Position numbers and translations under genes: made by a program. The notes under the pieces were generated by a model that saw nothing but the letters and a program-made list of their open reading frames with translations, ran no database searches and was not told where the DNA came from. A stretch of 63,910 nucleotides of DNA from Candidatus Melainabacteria bacterium (GTDB taxonomy: Bacteria; Cyanobacteriota; Vampirovibrionia; Vampirovibrionales; Vampirovibrionaceae), in contig CABHPA010000172.1 in NCBI GenBank assembly GCA_902168245.1, positions 1 to 63,910 of the forward strand, in the 5' to 3' direction. Of this stretch, positions 43,352 through 52,136 are shown piece by piece (the stretch's first letter is position 1; each line of letters opens with the position of its first letter).

Positions 43352-44421
43352 GCGCGCGCCTCGCCTTTTTGGGGAGCCTCAAAACCAGACTGGGCCACGC
43401 TTAAGTAAACCGTTTCCAAGTCCGCCTCGGCCAGGCCAATGGATTTAAGCTGGGCCGGTTCCACCCGCCGCACAATCTCGGCCAACGCTTCCGGCCGGTT
43501 GAGCCGAAAACGGATCAAGTCCTGATCAACCACATGCGCTCCATGCACTAGGTCGGCGATGGATGCCAGCACGGACGTTACCGTGGGCGTGGTGAGATAC
43601 AGTTCATAAGTATCCGGCGGGGAAATGCGCCGTTTCAATTCATCCGCCGTGCCGCCCATCATCACTTCGCCATGATTGAGGATCATGATGTAATCGCTCA
43701 GCCGGTCGGCCTCTTCCATATAATGAGTGGTCAAAATCACGGTGGTTTTGCGTTTCAGTTCCTGAATGGTTTCCCATATCTCCCGCCGGGCCGCCGGATC
43801 GAGGCCGGTGGTGGGTTCATCCAGAAACAACAGCTTGGGCTGGTGGATTAAGGCCCGAATGAGCGCCACCCGCCGCTGCATGCCGCCCGAAAAATCATCC
43901 AGATAATCTTCTCTTCTATCGTAGAGATCAACGCGCTCCAGTAGTTCCTGAATGCGGCGCTGGTACACGGGTTTTTCCAGGCCGTGCATTTGCGCATGCA
44001 GGGCCAGATTCTGCCAGACGGTGAGGTATTTGTCGAAGTGGTTTTCCTGGGCCACAATGCCTATGAGTTGGCGAATATGGATGTTCTGTCGCCCGATTTC
44101 AAAGCCTTCTATCCAGGCAGTTCCGGCGGTCGGGCGCATTACGGTGGTGAGGATGCGCAGTAACGTGGTTTTTCCCGCGCCATTTGGCCCCAAGATGGTG
44201 TACACCTGCTCTCTCGGCACTTCAAAACTAACGCCTTTCAGCGCTTGCACCGAGCCGGACGAAGAACGAAACCGTTTGGCCAGCCCCTTAACCACAATGG
44301 CGGAACGCGGCGCTGATTGCGCCTCGCTTTGCGGAAGAAGGCTTTCCCCGTCCATTGCAGGCGCGCTCATGGCGGCGGGTGTTTCATGGTCGTTCCGGTC
44401 TGGCTTCCGCAAATCCAACAT
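43348..44421 (-). CDS. ABC-2 type exporter ATPase
   Basis: 357 residues. ATG 44421 is chosen for AGAGG six bases upstream; the frame is open 29 codons further. Walker A GPNGAGKTT, Q-loop VAQENHFDKYLTV, signature DDFSGGMQRRVALIRAL, Walker B LLFLDEPTTGLDP and the H-loop TTHYMEEADRL are all intact. The class is that of NodI/DrrA/CcmA ATPases. There is a 45-residue Ala/Ser-rich N-terminal extension and a 90-residue C-terminal domain. It powers the adjacent permease. Confidence 0.92.
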   Translation of the reverse strand: MLDLRKPDRNDHETPAAMSAPAMDGESLLPQSEAQSAPRSAIVVKGLAKRFRSSSGSVQALKGVSFEVPREQVYTILGPNGAGKTTLLRILTTVMRPTAGTAWIEGFEIGRQNIHIRQLIGIVAQENHFDKYLTVWQNLALHAQMHGLEKPVYQRRIQELLERVDLYDRREDYLDDFSGGMQRRVALIRALIHQPKLLFLDEPTTGLDPAARREIWETIQELKRKTTVILTTHYMEEADRLSDYIMILNHGEVMMGGTADELKRRISPPDTYELYLTTPTVTSVLASIADLVHGAHVVDQDLIRFRLNRPEALAEIVRRVEPAQLKSIGLAEADLETVYLSVAQSGFEAPQKGEARA

Positions 44422-44640
44422 CCTCTGCCTCTCTTGTATTAGCGTATCGGCTCCCCGGAGAACTGGCAAGCCTATTTCCCAAACCGCCTCGAACCGGGCA
44501 AGAGGCACGGAAACGGAAAATATTAAGTTTTATTTACACTTAAACCCCATGCCAAATGGCAATCACACAAAAAAATCTAAAAACAATTTTCTTAAAGCCG
44601 CACAAGAATCCGGCAGCAAACGTTAATGCCTATACAAGCA

Positions 44641-44968
44641 CAGAAACCAGTTTTTAGATTGGAAGATTGGGAAAACAAAGCATCCAAAGGCAAACCAAAC
44701 GCTTTACAGCCTGGCAGGTCATCCTGTCCGCGAAGAGATAGCAGATAGCCACTGCGTTTGCACCATACAAGAAAAAAAGAAACAGAAGAAGAGGAAGGAA
44801 ACCAGCGCACATAGCATTGCTTGTTGATTGGGATTGAAAGCGCCCGGCCCGCGCATGCTTGCGGCCAGCGTAAACCAATGTAGAGAGATCCAGTATTTGC
44901 ATTAAGCATCCATTTTTTGCTTAAGGGGGAGACCACACGTGCCTGGCCGTTTTTGGCCGGGCTTTTTT
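44641..44968 (+). ncRNA. Candidate structured RNA or long leader
   Basis: The 760-bp stretch between the divergent ABC ATPase and the GAF/HD-GYP gene has no convincing ORF but has successive hairpins on the plus strand: GGCAGG-TCAT-CCTGTC (44713-44728); a long-range ATTGG/CCAAT pairing enclosing a GGCC...GGCC hairpin (44846-44866); TTAAGC...GCTTAA (44902-44924); and finally a strong terminator. This is the layout of a discrete non-coding RNA. I checked it against RNase P, SRP, tmRNA and cobalamin-riboswitch signatures and none fits; 6S RNA cannot be excluded. Boundaries are approximate. 44969-45182 holds only a weak -10 (TACAAT, 45041) for the next gene. Confidence 0.4.
44941..44968 (+). terminator. 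Intrinsic terminator
   Basis: GCCTGGCC (44941-44948), loop GTTTTT, GGCCGGGC (44955-44962), then six T: an 8-bp GC stem with one G-U pair and no gene directly upstream on the plus strand. Confidence 0.85.
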
Positions 44969-45182
44969 ATTGCGGAATCCTGCCATTCTCCACATTTCAG
45001 CATGCCACGGGACGCTCCCGCAGGCTGAAGCACAATGGTATACAATATTTGTAAAGGGTTCTATTTTTTTCTAAAGAGTTTCCGCCGATTGCCGATACCC
45101 CTTGCAGAGCGTTCACACCACCCCTTGTATTGAGCGCCACAGAGAGTGCGCACACAAGCCAAACCGCCAGGAGACAGTTCCC

Positions 45183-46559
45183 TTGGATAACCAGCCAGCG
45201 AAATCCGCCGTAAACGCCCATGCCACAAACAGCGATCCCGCTCGTGACCCGATTGAGGCGATTTATGCCCTGAACATCGGGGACTTCGTGGCCGAAAGCT
45301 TTATTTCTGATGAGTTGCTGGATAAAATCAGCCACCGGCTCGCCGATGATCCCGGCAAATTGCGCGCCCAACTGGAAGAATTAATCCATATCTATTCCAT
45401 CGATAAAACCCTGGGCGTACTGGGATTGGACGCCCAATCCGGCTTCCTGATTTACGATTCCATCGCCTCCACGCTGGCCCGCATGTTCCAGGTAGACGCC
45501 TGCCACCTGTTCCAAATCGCAACCAAGGACACCGGCGAGCAAACCCTTAGCCTGACCGGTACCTCGCTGGATCTGGACAGCAGCCAGCGGTGGGAAATTG
45601 GCATTGCGGCCAAGGCCAACGACTTTTTAAGCGACGTGTACCGTGGTTTTGAACGAGGCTTTGAAACTATGGCCCACAGCCAGGTTTCCAAAATTCCCAA
45701 CTGGAACCCCATTGCCCGCATTGGGCAGCAGGCCACCCGCAGCATTATGGCCACCCCGCTACGCGAAGGCCACAAGAGCATGGGCGTACTGGTATTTGAA
45801 AGCTACACTGAAACCGAATTCCCCCCGGAACTCGTGGAATTGGCCAAGGTAAGCGCCCGCGTGTTCGTCACCGGCATGCGCCTTCAGCAACTGGTGGCCG
45901 AAGCCCAGGAGAAGGTGAGCCAGACTCGACCCGATCTCAACGGCTTGCTGAACATGCGCGCACAAATTACCGAAAGCATCGCCGATTTGGGCAGCCACCA
46001 ACAGGACTTTGTGGAAGCACTTTCCATGGCGGTGGATGCCCGACACAACTTTACACGCGGCCATTCCAAAATGGTGGGCGAACTGGCCCGCTGCATTGCC
46101 GAAGAACTGGAACTGAACGAGAAAACCAGCGACCTGATTTACATTGCGGGCCTGCTGGGTTCCCTGGGCAAAGTGCATGTGCCGCGAGAAATCATCAGCA
46201 AAAAGGACAGTCTCAGCCCTTCCGAGTGGGACAGGTTACGGGATCACCCCAATGTGGGCGTGAGTCTGCTGGTTAAAATCAATTTCCTTTCCGAAGTGGT
46301 GCCGTATGTGCATTCCCAGAACGAACGCTGGGACGGTACCGGTAGCCCTGAGGGACTCAAGGGGCGCAGCATCCCGCTGGGCGGAAGGATTCTGGCGGTG
46401 GCCAACGCCTATTACGCCATGACCCAGGAGCGCCCGTATCGGGGAGAGCCGATGAGCCATGAGCAAGCTTTAAAAACCCTTCAGGACGAGGCCGATTCCA
46501 AGTGGGATCCGCTGATTATTGGCGCGCTGGCTAAAATTCCGCCAGATTCCTTCCGGTAA
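45183..46559 (+). CDS. GAF sensor with degenerate HD-GYP domain
   Basis: 458 residues. TTG 45183 is preferred because AGGAG lies nine bases upstream; a TTG at 45102 lacks one. Residues about 85-235 form a GAF sensory domain (MFQVDACHLFQIATKDTGEQ). Residues 270-455 align with HD-GYP cyclic-di-GMP phosphodiesterases (GHSKMVGELARCIAEEL; ERWDGTG; IPLGGRILAVANAYYAMT), but the metal residues are gone: the HD pair is Gly326-Ser327, the His-His before ERWDG is Gln-Asn, the VAD aspartate is Asn408, and GYP is GSP. It is probably a binding or signalling pseudo-enzyme. Its 3' end overlaps the convergent lipoate-type gene by 79 bases. Confidence 0.85.
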   Translation: MDNQPAKSAVNAHATNSDPARDPIEAIYALNIGDFVAESFISDELLDKISHRLADDPGKLRAQLEELIHIYSIDKTLGVLGLDAQSGFLIYDSIASTLARMFQVDACHLFQIATKDTGEQTLSLTGTSLDLDSSQRWEIGIAAKANDFLSDVYRGFERGFETMAHSQVSKIPNWNPIARIGQQATRSIMATPLREGHKSMGVLVFESYTETEFPPELVELAKVSARVFVTGMRLQQLVAEAQEKVSQTRPDLNGLLNMRAQITESIADLGSHQQDFVEALSMAVDARHNFTRGHSKMVGELARCIAEELELNEKTSDLIYIAGLLGSLGKVHVPREIISKKDSLSPSEWDRLRDHPNVGVSLLVKINFLSEVVPYVHSQNERWDGTGSPEGLKGRSIPLGGRILAVANAYYAMTQERPYRGEPMSHEQALKTLQDEADSKWDPLIIGALAKIPPDSFR

Positions 46560-47257
46560 GTCGCTTCCAGCTCTGCCAGCAAGGCGCCAAAACCGGGGAA
46601 AAACCTTTCTTCAAACGGCAACAAGGGCTGGCCAAACGTGTTTTCCGTGGTTTCAAACAAGGCTTGGTTAAAGGCTGCCCCCGTCACGCCATACGGTTCC
46701 AGAAAGGCCGCCCCGTGTTGCAGCAAACCGCTTGCTCGCCGCAATTGGGCGCTACCAGTCAATTTTTTTCCGTCTTCTCCCACCAAATCAGAAGCGGTAT
46801 GGGTTTCAAAGCAAACCGGGGAACGCAGATAGTCCTTATCCTGGGCAGCATTGGTAAAAGTGGCGGATAAGGCCAGGGTTTGCAGCGTATCGCGCACGAT
46901 ACCCGCGTATATGCCGTAAGATTCCTTCAGGTTGAGCCTTAGCACCGCCGACTGGTTGGTAATAAAGGAGTAAGAAATATCTTCCCCATGCAGAATGGCT
47001 CGACCGCCGGTGGGGCGACGCACCACGGCTTCCACCGGGCTGGCGGCGCGGGTGGATTTTCCGTAGAAATCCAGCAGAAACCGGATATCCCGCACCTGCT
47101 GATTCACGCCGAGAGAAAGCGTCGGCGTTTCCCAGCGGTAAGTACGCACCAGCAACACCGGCTCCGGTAAACGGCGAACGCACTCCAGCAAGGCTTCATC
47201 CATCGCCATGTTCCGCGCGCCGCTTTGGTAGCCGGATTCCAATTGATACAACCGCAT
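46481..47257 (-). CDS. Lipoate-protein ligase / octanoyltransferase (LplA/LipM type)
   Basis: 258 residues of the BPL/LplA/LipB fold (PF03099). Signatures: MAMDEALLE, RRPTGGRAILHGEDISYSF, and C149-FETHTASDLVGEDGKKLTGSAQ followed by R and LQHGA. The Cys at 149 before a S/T-x-x-DL box and the KKLTGSAQ lysine favour a LipM-like octanoyl transfer, which loads octanoyl for LipA on 2-oxoacid dehydrogenases or GcvH; LplA function is possible. It overlaps the convergent GAF/HD-GYP gene at the 3' end. Confidence 0.87.
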   Translation of the reverse strand: MRLYQLESGYQSGARNMAMDEALLECVRRLPEPVLLVRTYRWETPTLSLGVNQQVRDIRFLLDFYGKSTRAASPVEAVVRRPTGGRAILHGEDISYSFITNQSAVLRLNLKESYGIYAGIVRDTLQTLALSATFTNAAQDKDYLRSPVCFETHTASDLVGEDGKKLTGSAQLRRASGLLQHGAAFLEPYGVTGAAFNQALFETTENTFGQPLLPFEERFFPGFGALLAELEATYRKESGGILASAPIISGSHLESASS

Positions 47258-47357
47258 AATCGCACCCTCCCCTGCCTATCAGCGCCGTAAACCCTTCAGG
47301 CGTTTATCCAATGCCCGGATATCATCATATCGCAAAGACATTCCGGGCCGCTAAGCG

Positions 47358-47390
47358 AAAACAGGCTCCTTAATTAAGAGCCTGTTTTTT
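47358..47390. terminator. Bidirectional terminator
   Basis: AAAACAGGCTC (47358-47368), loop CTTAATTAA, GAGCCTGTTTT (47378-47388), then TT. On the minus strand it ends the small gene at 47457. Confidence 0.85.
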
Positions 47391-47456
47391 AATTGTTTAA
47401 AATTTTAAGTTCTTGGCAAAGCGCTGCATGCGGGACTAACCCGCTCACCGAGGGGC

Positions 47457-47666
47457 TTATTTAAAACCCATTACCGCCTTGCGATGCCCTTCACTCAACA
47501 ATGTTTCCAGTTTGCCCACCTGCAGCGCGTTCGCTTTACGGCAGACAATCTCAAACGTGGTTTGGGGAGAGTCTCCCCACTTTAAAACCCAACCCTCCGC
47601 TGAAATCTCTGTGAGATGAGCGATATTTTTCTGGAGTTGACTTACCTTGACTTCAGTTTCAGTCAT
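47457..47666 (-). CDS. Small hypothetical protein
   Basis: 69 residues, ATG 47666 with AAAGG about nine bases upstream and its own terminator downstream, which supports a real gene. Cytosolic, mixed charge (SQLQKNIAHLTEI; RKANALQVGKLETLL), no recognised domain. It may be co-regulated with nothing else; the upstream interval is shared with the divergent HTH unit. Confidence 0.6.
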   Translation of the reverse strand: MTETEVKVSQLQKNIAHLTEISAEGWVLKWGDSPQTTFEIVCRKANALQVGKLETLLSEGHRKAVMGFK

Positions 47667-47853
47667 AGAACAAACCTTTAGTTGCTTCTATCCAGTTATC
47701 TCACCGTTTAGATACTCTCCAGTGTAGCCTATGGCACTATAAAACGCTCTCCTTCAAATAATGAATGTTACACACCGTTACAAACTATAGACAAGCAAAC
47801 TCAGCCCAGCGCGTTAAAAAACCCCTTACTTTTCCTACAAATTTGTTTCAACT

Positions 47854-47884
47854 TTGACTTCACTCTTCAAGTTTTTGTTAGAAT
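47854..47884 (+). promoter_or_regulatory. Possible promoter of the HTH unit
   Basis: TTGACT (47854-47859) and TAGAAT (47879-47884), spacer 19. The rest of 47667-47926 is AT-rich without a recognisable gene. Confidence 0.4.
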
Positions 47885-47926
47885 AGGTGCAATCTTCAAT
47901 CTTTTATCTGTTTACAGGTTTGATTC

Positions 47927-48043
47927 ATGCGCATCAGCAACGGGCAAAGCAAACAAAATAAACCATCCGGGTCGATCAAAATCAAAGGACAGATGGCTGC
48001 TATGGGTTTCGCGGCCAGTTTAGAGTTGAACGAGAAGTCATAG
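47927..48043 (+). CDS. Candidate 38-residue protein upstream of HTH gene
   Basis: ATG 47927 to TAG 48043, with AGG nine bases before the start and 18 bases to the HTH gene. The peptide is basic and Gly/Ser/Lys/Gln-rich (ISNGQSKQNKPSGSIKIKGQ) and then short hydrophobic (MAAMGFAAS). It may be a small regulatory or leader peptide in the HTH transcript, or chance. Confidence 0.35.
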   Translation: MRISNGQSKQNKPSGSIKIKGQMAAMGFAASLELNEKS

Positions 48044-48061
48044 AGAGGGGAAAGACAAGAT

Positions 48062-48664
48062 ATGGCAACCAGCACCACCGATATGAGAGAAAAAACGCCG
48101 CAGGACAAGTCGCCTGGCAGCGCCCAGCTTAACAGCAGCCAGAAGCTGGTGGCGTTTCTGGAAGAGGCGAACCTGCACAAAAAAGACTTCGCCGAGATGA
48201 TCGGCGTCACGCTGTCGTATGTGTACAGCCTGATTGACGAGAACATCGCTTTTTCCACCCGAACCACCACGCTGGAGCGCATTGCAGTGGTGATGGAAAC
48301 CGAACCGGAAGCCTTTCCGGAATACAAGCGCCCCGAAGAACCCCGCCTGGTAGACCAGGGCATCGAATTCCTGAAATCCATCCAGCGCGAGCAAGGGCTG
48401 AGCAACGTACAGTTCCTGAAACGCTTCCCCCGCAGCCAGCGCCTTGAAATTGTGGATATGTGGCGCGGCGCGCTACCTATGCCACTGGATTGGGCCAAGC
48501 TGTATTCCATTGCCAGCGTACTGGAGCTGAGCAAGGAAGACATTTACCCCTATTGGCAGGCTCGCCTTCAGCAATACCTGACCGCGGGCGGCATTGACCC
48601 CATGTCCAACATCGGCCTGCTGAACGCTACGTTCCAGGGCATTAAGGCCTACCTGCGGGTATAG
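48062..48664 (+). CDS. Helix-turn-helix regulator, two HTH-like regions
   Basis: 200 residues, with AGAGGGG upstream. After a polar N-terminus, residues 27-80 form an XRE-like HTH (LVAFLEEANLHKKDFAEMIG, VTLSYVYSLI). Residues about 97-165 form a second, related unit (FLKSIQREQGLSNVQFLKRF; PLDWAKLYSIASVLELS). No ligand-binding domain is recognised. Target genes are unknown; the candidate micro-protein just upstream may share its transcript. Confidence 0.75.
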   Translation: MATSTTDMREKTPQDKSPGSAQLNSSQKLVAFLEEANLHKKDFAEMIGVTLSYVYSLIDENIAFSTRTTTLERIAVVMETEPEAFPEYKRPEEPRLVDQGIEFLKSIQREQGLSNVQFLKRFPRSQRLEIVDMWRGALPMPLDWAKLYSIASVLELSKEDIYPYWQARLQQYLTAGGIDPMSNIGLLNATFQGIKAYLRV

Positions 48665-48689
48665 GCGCTTTTTCAATAAAAACGCTTTC

Positions 48690-48720
48690 AAGGGCCGGGC
48701 TTCAAGCAAGTCCGGCCCTT
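48690..48720 (+). terminator. Hairpin after HTH gene (no U tract)
   Basis: AAGGGCCGG pairs with CCGGCCCTT (9 bp), but CAGCATT follows instead of T. It may be an mRNA 3' end stabiliser or a weak terminator. Confidence 0.4.
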
Positions 48721-48741
48721 CAGCATTAACAGGCCCGTTTT

Positions 48742-48750
48742 TGTTATAAT
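48742..48750 (+). promoter_or_regulatory. Extended -10 promoter of the M16 peptidase gene
   Basis: TGT then TATAAT (48745-48750), an extended -10 element; no good -35. It is 66 bases before the start codon, which has AGAGAGG upstream. Confidence 0.45.
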
Positions 48751-48816
48751 CGCAGCCAGAACCGCTCATCCAAAAAAGATGAACCCGTACAGTTACCGAG
48801 AGAGGTGTGACAGGGC

Positions 48817-51603
48817 ATGACAGCAATGACTCGCGAGAAGTCCTACCGTTTGTTGAAACTGCGGACGCGGTTCATTCGAACGGCCCTGAGCGTCGCCCTC
48901 ATCTCCGGCTTAGTGGCTGGCAGTCTACCTGATCTGGTTTTTGCGGAGAATATCACCCCAACAATTGTGGAATACAAGCTGCCCACGGGCCAAACGCTTT
49001 ATATTAAAGAAGATCACAGCCAGCCCATCGTCACCATCGATACCTGGGTCAAAACCGGCTCGGTGAATGAAACCGCCAAAATTAACGGTGTTTCGCACTT
49101 TCTGGAGCATCTGCTGTTTAAAGGCACCGACCAGTACAAGGCCGGACAGATCGATCGCCTTCTGGAATCGCGCGGTTCCGAGTTCAACGCCGCCACCAGC
49201 GACGACTTTACCCATTTCTACATTACCACTGCCACCCCCTACTTTGAGGAAGCCCTGAAACTGCATGCCGACATGATGGAAAACGCGGCCGTGCCGGACA
49301 CCGAGCTTCCGCAAGAGCGCAAGGTGGTGCAGGAAGAGATTAACCGGGCCAACGACAACCCGGATCGCCAAATGTACATTGAGCTGGCCAAGTTAATGTA
49401 CGGAAACCACGGCTACGCGCTGGACACCCTTGGCCCCAAGGAGAACATCGCCAACATTCCGCGCGCTTCCATATTGGAGTATTACCACTACTGGTACCAG
49501 CCCCAGAACTTTAATACCGTGATAGTGGGCGACGTCAACCCGGGGCAGGTGAAAAAACTGGTGGAAAGCCTGTTCCCGGCCCCGCCATACCAAGCGCCCA
49601 AGAACTATAAGGCTCCCAAAACAGGCCCGGTGAACGCGCCCGCTGCCGCACAGGCCAAGGTACTGGAAAATCCCAATATCTCCCAGGCGTATATATCGCT
49701 GGGAATGCTAGGCCCAGCCCAACAAAACCCGGAAGACGTTTACGCGCTGGATATCGCCATGCTGGCCCTGGGTTCCGGCAAAAGCTCCCGGCTATACCGG
49801 ACGTTAAAAGAAGAAAAGCCACTTGCCACCAGCGTTTCCGCAGGGAACTATACCCAGAAGTATTCCGGCCTGATTGTGGTGGAGGCCGAAGCCAAGCCCG
49901 ACAACCGGGAAACGGTGAAACAGGAAATCATTCGCCAGCTTGCCGAGCTGAAAACGCACGGCATTACCCAGGCCGAACTGGAAAAAGCCAAAACCCAATA
50001 CCTGAAAGACTTTATTTTTGAGAACGAGACCACAGACGGCACGGCATCCAGCATTGGGTACAACGTGACCATCGGCAGCCTTCAGGATTACCTGAACCAC
50101 GTGAACAACGTGGAGAAAGTGACGCTGGACAAGGTTCAAGCGGCGCTCAACAAGTATATTCACCTGGATAAGGCCGTGATGGTGGAACTATTGCCCACCG
50201 ACCTGCATGCCAACCTGAAGGCGGAAAGCGACGCCAACCTGACAATGCTGACAGTACCTGCTGTACCCGCCCAGCCAGTCGTCGCCCAAACCGAAACGAG
50301 CGCCACCATTGCGCCCACCGCTGACAAAAAGCAGGAAAACCCCAAAGTCGCCCCGCAAAAAACCATTTTGCCCAACGGCATTACCTTGCTGGCGGAACCA
50401 CTCAGGGACTCCTCTACGGTGGCCGTTAAAATCTTCGTCAAAGGCGGGCAAGGGGTGGAAACCATTCCCGGCACCGCGTCCCTGGTCAGCTCGGTGATGA
50501 TGCAAGGCACCCAGAGCCGCACCGCCCAGATGATCAGCAAAGAGCTGGAAAGCAAGGGCATGAGCCTGTCGGTTTCGGCGGATGAGGATTACATTGAAGT
50601 GACCGGCAGCGCCATTCAGGAAGATCTGGGCGAGCTGTTCGTGATTTTAAAGGATGTGCTGAACAATCCGACGTTTGATGACGCGGAAATCGCCAAAAAG
50701 AAGGAGCAGATTCGCCAGGCCATTGAAGCCAGCCGGGACAACCCGTCTTCCGTGGCGTTCGAGAACCTGTCCCTGGCGCTTTACCCCAACCACCCGTACG
50801 GAAACGACGGCAAACGGGTGGAAGCCAACCTGGACAAAATTTCCCGCCAGGATCTGCTGGATTATTACAACCTGTACTTTGAGCCACAGAACATGGTGGT
50901 GTCCGTGGTCGGCAACTTTGACCCGGATACGCTCTCCAATTACCTGAACAGTCTGTATCCCGAATGCCAGAGTTGCCACAAGAGCGCGGTGAGCATTCCG
51001 GAAGTGCAGCCTTTGGCCAAAAGCCAGACCATTACAGAGGAAAAACCGCAGCTTTCCGCCACATGGATGGCGCAAGGCTGGCTGGTGCCGCCCATTTCGG
51101 AGCAAAAGGACTATGCCGCGCTGAAGGTGATTAACTCTCTGTTGGGAACGGGCATGAGTTCCCGGTTATTCGTGGACTTGCGGGAAAAGCAGGGCTTGGC
51201 TTACGTGGTGGGCAGCATGTACCCAACCCGTGAACAGGAAAGCCGCTTCGTAGTCTACATTGGCACCGATCCAATCAATACCGACAAGGTACAGGAAGGC
51301 TTTACCCACGAGATCAAACGGTTACAAGATGAATTAGTGCCGGAAGCAGAGCTGGCCGAAGCCAAAAGCAAGCTGATTGGAAGCTTTGCGCTGGCGCACG
51401 ATACCAACATCAACAAGGCGTTTTACCTGGGCCTATACGAAACCGTAGGAGCCGGTTATGGGTTTGACGCGAATTACCCGGCCATTATTGAAAAAATAAC
51501 CCCCGCCGACATTCAGCAAGCCGCCCAGCGCGTATTTGCAAAGCCTTATGTGCTATCCGTAGTTAAACCCGCCCCTAAGCCAAAAATGGGCGAAAGCCGC
51601 TAA
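48817..51603 (+). CDS. Double-domain M16 metallopeptidase, exported
   Basis: 928 residues, an insulinase/pitrilysin-family protein with two M16 pairs. The N-terminus (basic, then ALSVALISGLVAG...LVFAEN) is a signal peptide or anchor. The active half carries the inverted zinc motif H94-F-L-E97-H98 and the distal ligand E174 (76 residues on). The second half (from about 500) has the fold (NGITLLAEPLRDSSTVAVKI) but no HxxEH, the usual layout of fused active and inactive domains. A Thr/Ala/Pro/Gln linker joins them. It probably degrades peptides in the periplasm. It has its own promoter and no obvious partner. Confidence 0.93.
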   Translation: MTAMTREKSYRLLKLRTRFIRTALSVALISGLVAGSLPDLVFAENITPTIVEYKLPTGQTLYIKEDHSQPIVTIDTWVKTGSVNETAKINGVSHFLEHLLFKGTDQYKAGQIDRLLESRGSEFNAATSDDFTHFYITTATPYFEEALKLHADMMENAAVPDTELPQERKVVQEEINRANDNPDRQMYIELAKLMYGNHGYALDTLGPKENIANIPRASILEYYHYWYQPQNFNTVIVGDVNPGQVKKLVESLFPAPPYQAPKNYKAPKTGPVNAPAAAQAKVLENPNISQAYISLGMLGPAQQNPEDVYALDIAMLALGSGKSSRLYRTLKEEKPLATSVSAGNYTQKYSGLIVVEAEAKPDNRETVKQEIIRQLAELKTHGITQAELEKAKTQYLKDFIFENETTDGTASSIGYNVTIGSLQDYLNHVNNVEKVTLDKVQAALNKYIHLDKAVMVELLPTDLHANLKAESDANLTMLTVPAVPAQPVVAQTETSATIAPTADKKQENPKVAPQKTILPNGITLLAEPLRDSSTVAVKIFVKGGQGVETIPGTASLVSSVMMQGTQSRTAQMISKELESKGMSLSVSADEDYIEVTGSAIQEDLGELFVILKDVLNNPTFDDAEIAKKKEQIRQAIEASRDNPSSVAFENLSLALYPNHPYGNDGKRVEANLDKISRQDLLDYYNLYFEPQNMVVSVVGNFDPDTLSNYLNSLYPECQSCHKSAVSIPEVQPLAKSQTITEEKPQLSATWMAQGWLVPPISEQKDYAALKVINSLLGTGMSSRLFVDLREKQGLAYVVGSMYPTREQESRFVVYIGTDPINTDKVQEGFTHEIKRLQDELVPEAELAEAKSKLIGSFALAHDTNINKAFYLGLYETVGAGYGFDANYPAIIEKITPADIQQAAQRVFAKPYVLSVVKPAPKPKMGESR

Positions 51604-51806
51604 TCCAGCTATCCGCGCACATCAAATCGGGAGTGAATCTCTCACTGCTCCTGATGGATTCTGTTGCCTGATTCTGACTTAACCCTTGCCTAGCCTTTCT
51701 CTTAAACCCCTGCCTTGCCAAAATACCCTAGAGTGAAAATAACCCGGCGGACTTTTCGTCTACCTGGGCTCCTACAGTTCGTCTGATTTCTGTTGAAACA
51801 GAAACT

Positions 51807-52136
51807 TTAACCGAACGTTTTAAACGTGGATTCTATGTTTTTGCCGATGACCTTCCGAACAGCGTCAATCTCAGTCTGCACTGCATCCCGTTGGGTATCA
51901 ACCCTTCGGAGTTGTAGTTCTAGAGCCTTGTCAATTGCCTGAATCGCTGCAACCCTTGCCTGTATTTGCTGGGTTTCCGGTGATTCCGGCTCCAGGTTGG
52001 AACTGATGGTAAACAACGCACCAGTAATGTTTGCCAACTGCAACCTAGCCTGGTTAATGAATTGGCCCTGCAGCTCCAAGTCGCTCTTTCGGGCGGTGAG
52101 CATCATATATCTTGCTTGACTTGCTGCAAACCCCAT
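51807..52136 (-). CDS. Small helical hypothetical protein
   Basis: 109 residues with an excellent AGGAGG nine bases before ATG 52136. N-terminus MGFAASQARYMMLTARKSDLE followed by Q-rich helices (GQFINQARLQLANITGALF; ALELQLRRVDTQRDAV), very likely a coiled coil with no signal peptide. I have seen ASQAR-x-LTARKSDLE openings in small proteins of Melainabacteria and Elusimicrobia, but their function is not known to me. Helical rod- or filament-like assembly would be a guess. Confidence 0.7.
   Translation of the reverse strand: MGFAASQARYMMLTARKSDLELQGQFINQARLQLANITGALFTISSNLEPESPETQQIQARVAAIQAIDKALELQLRRVDTQRDAVQTEIDAVRKVIGKNIESTFKTFG

Noticed and set aside
44641-44968. RNase P RNA, SRP RNA, tmRNA or cobalamin riboswitch
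   Set aside because: No GAGGAAAGTCC, no GGAAGGAAGCAGC-type SRP loop, no tRNA-like ends; GCCACTG at 44748 is not followed by a B12 box. Left as unassigned.
48017-52136. Shared MGFAAS string in the 38-residue ORF and the small coiled-coil protein
   Set aside because: Six residues in unrelated contexts; the following sequences differ completely, so chance is the simplest reading.
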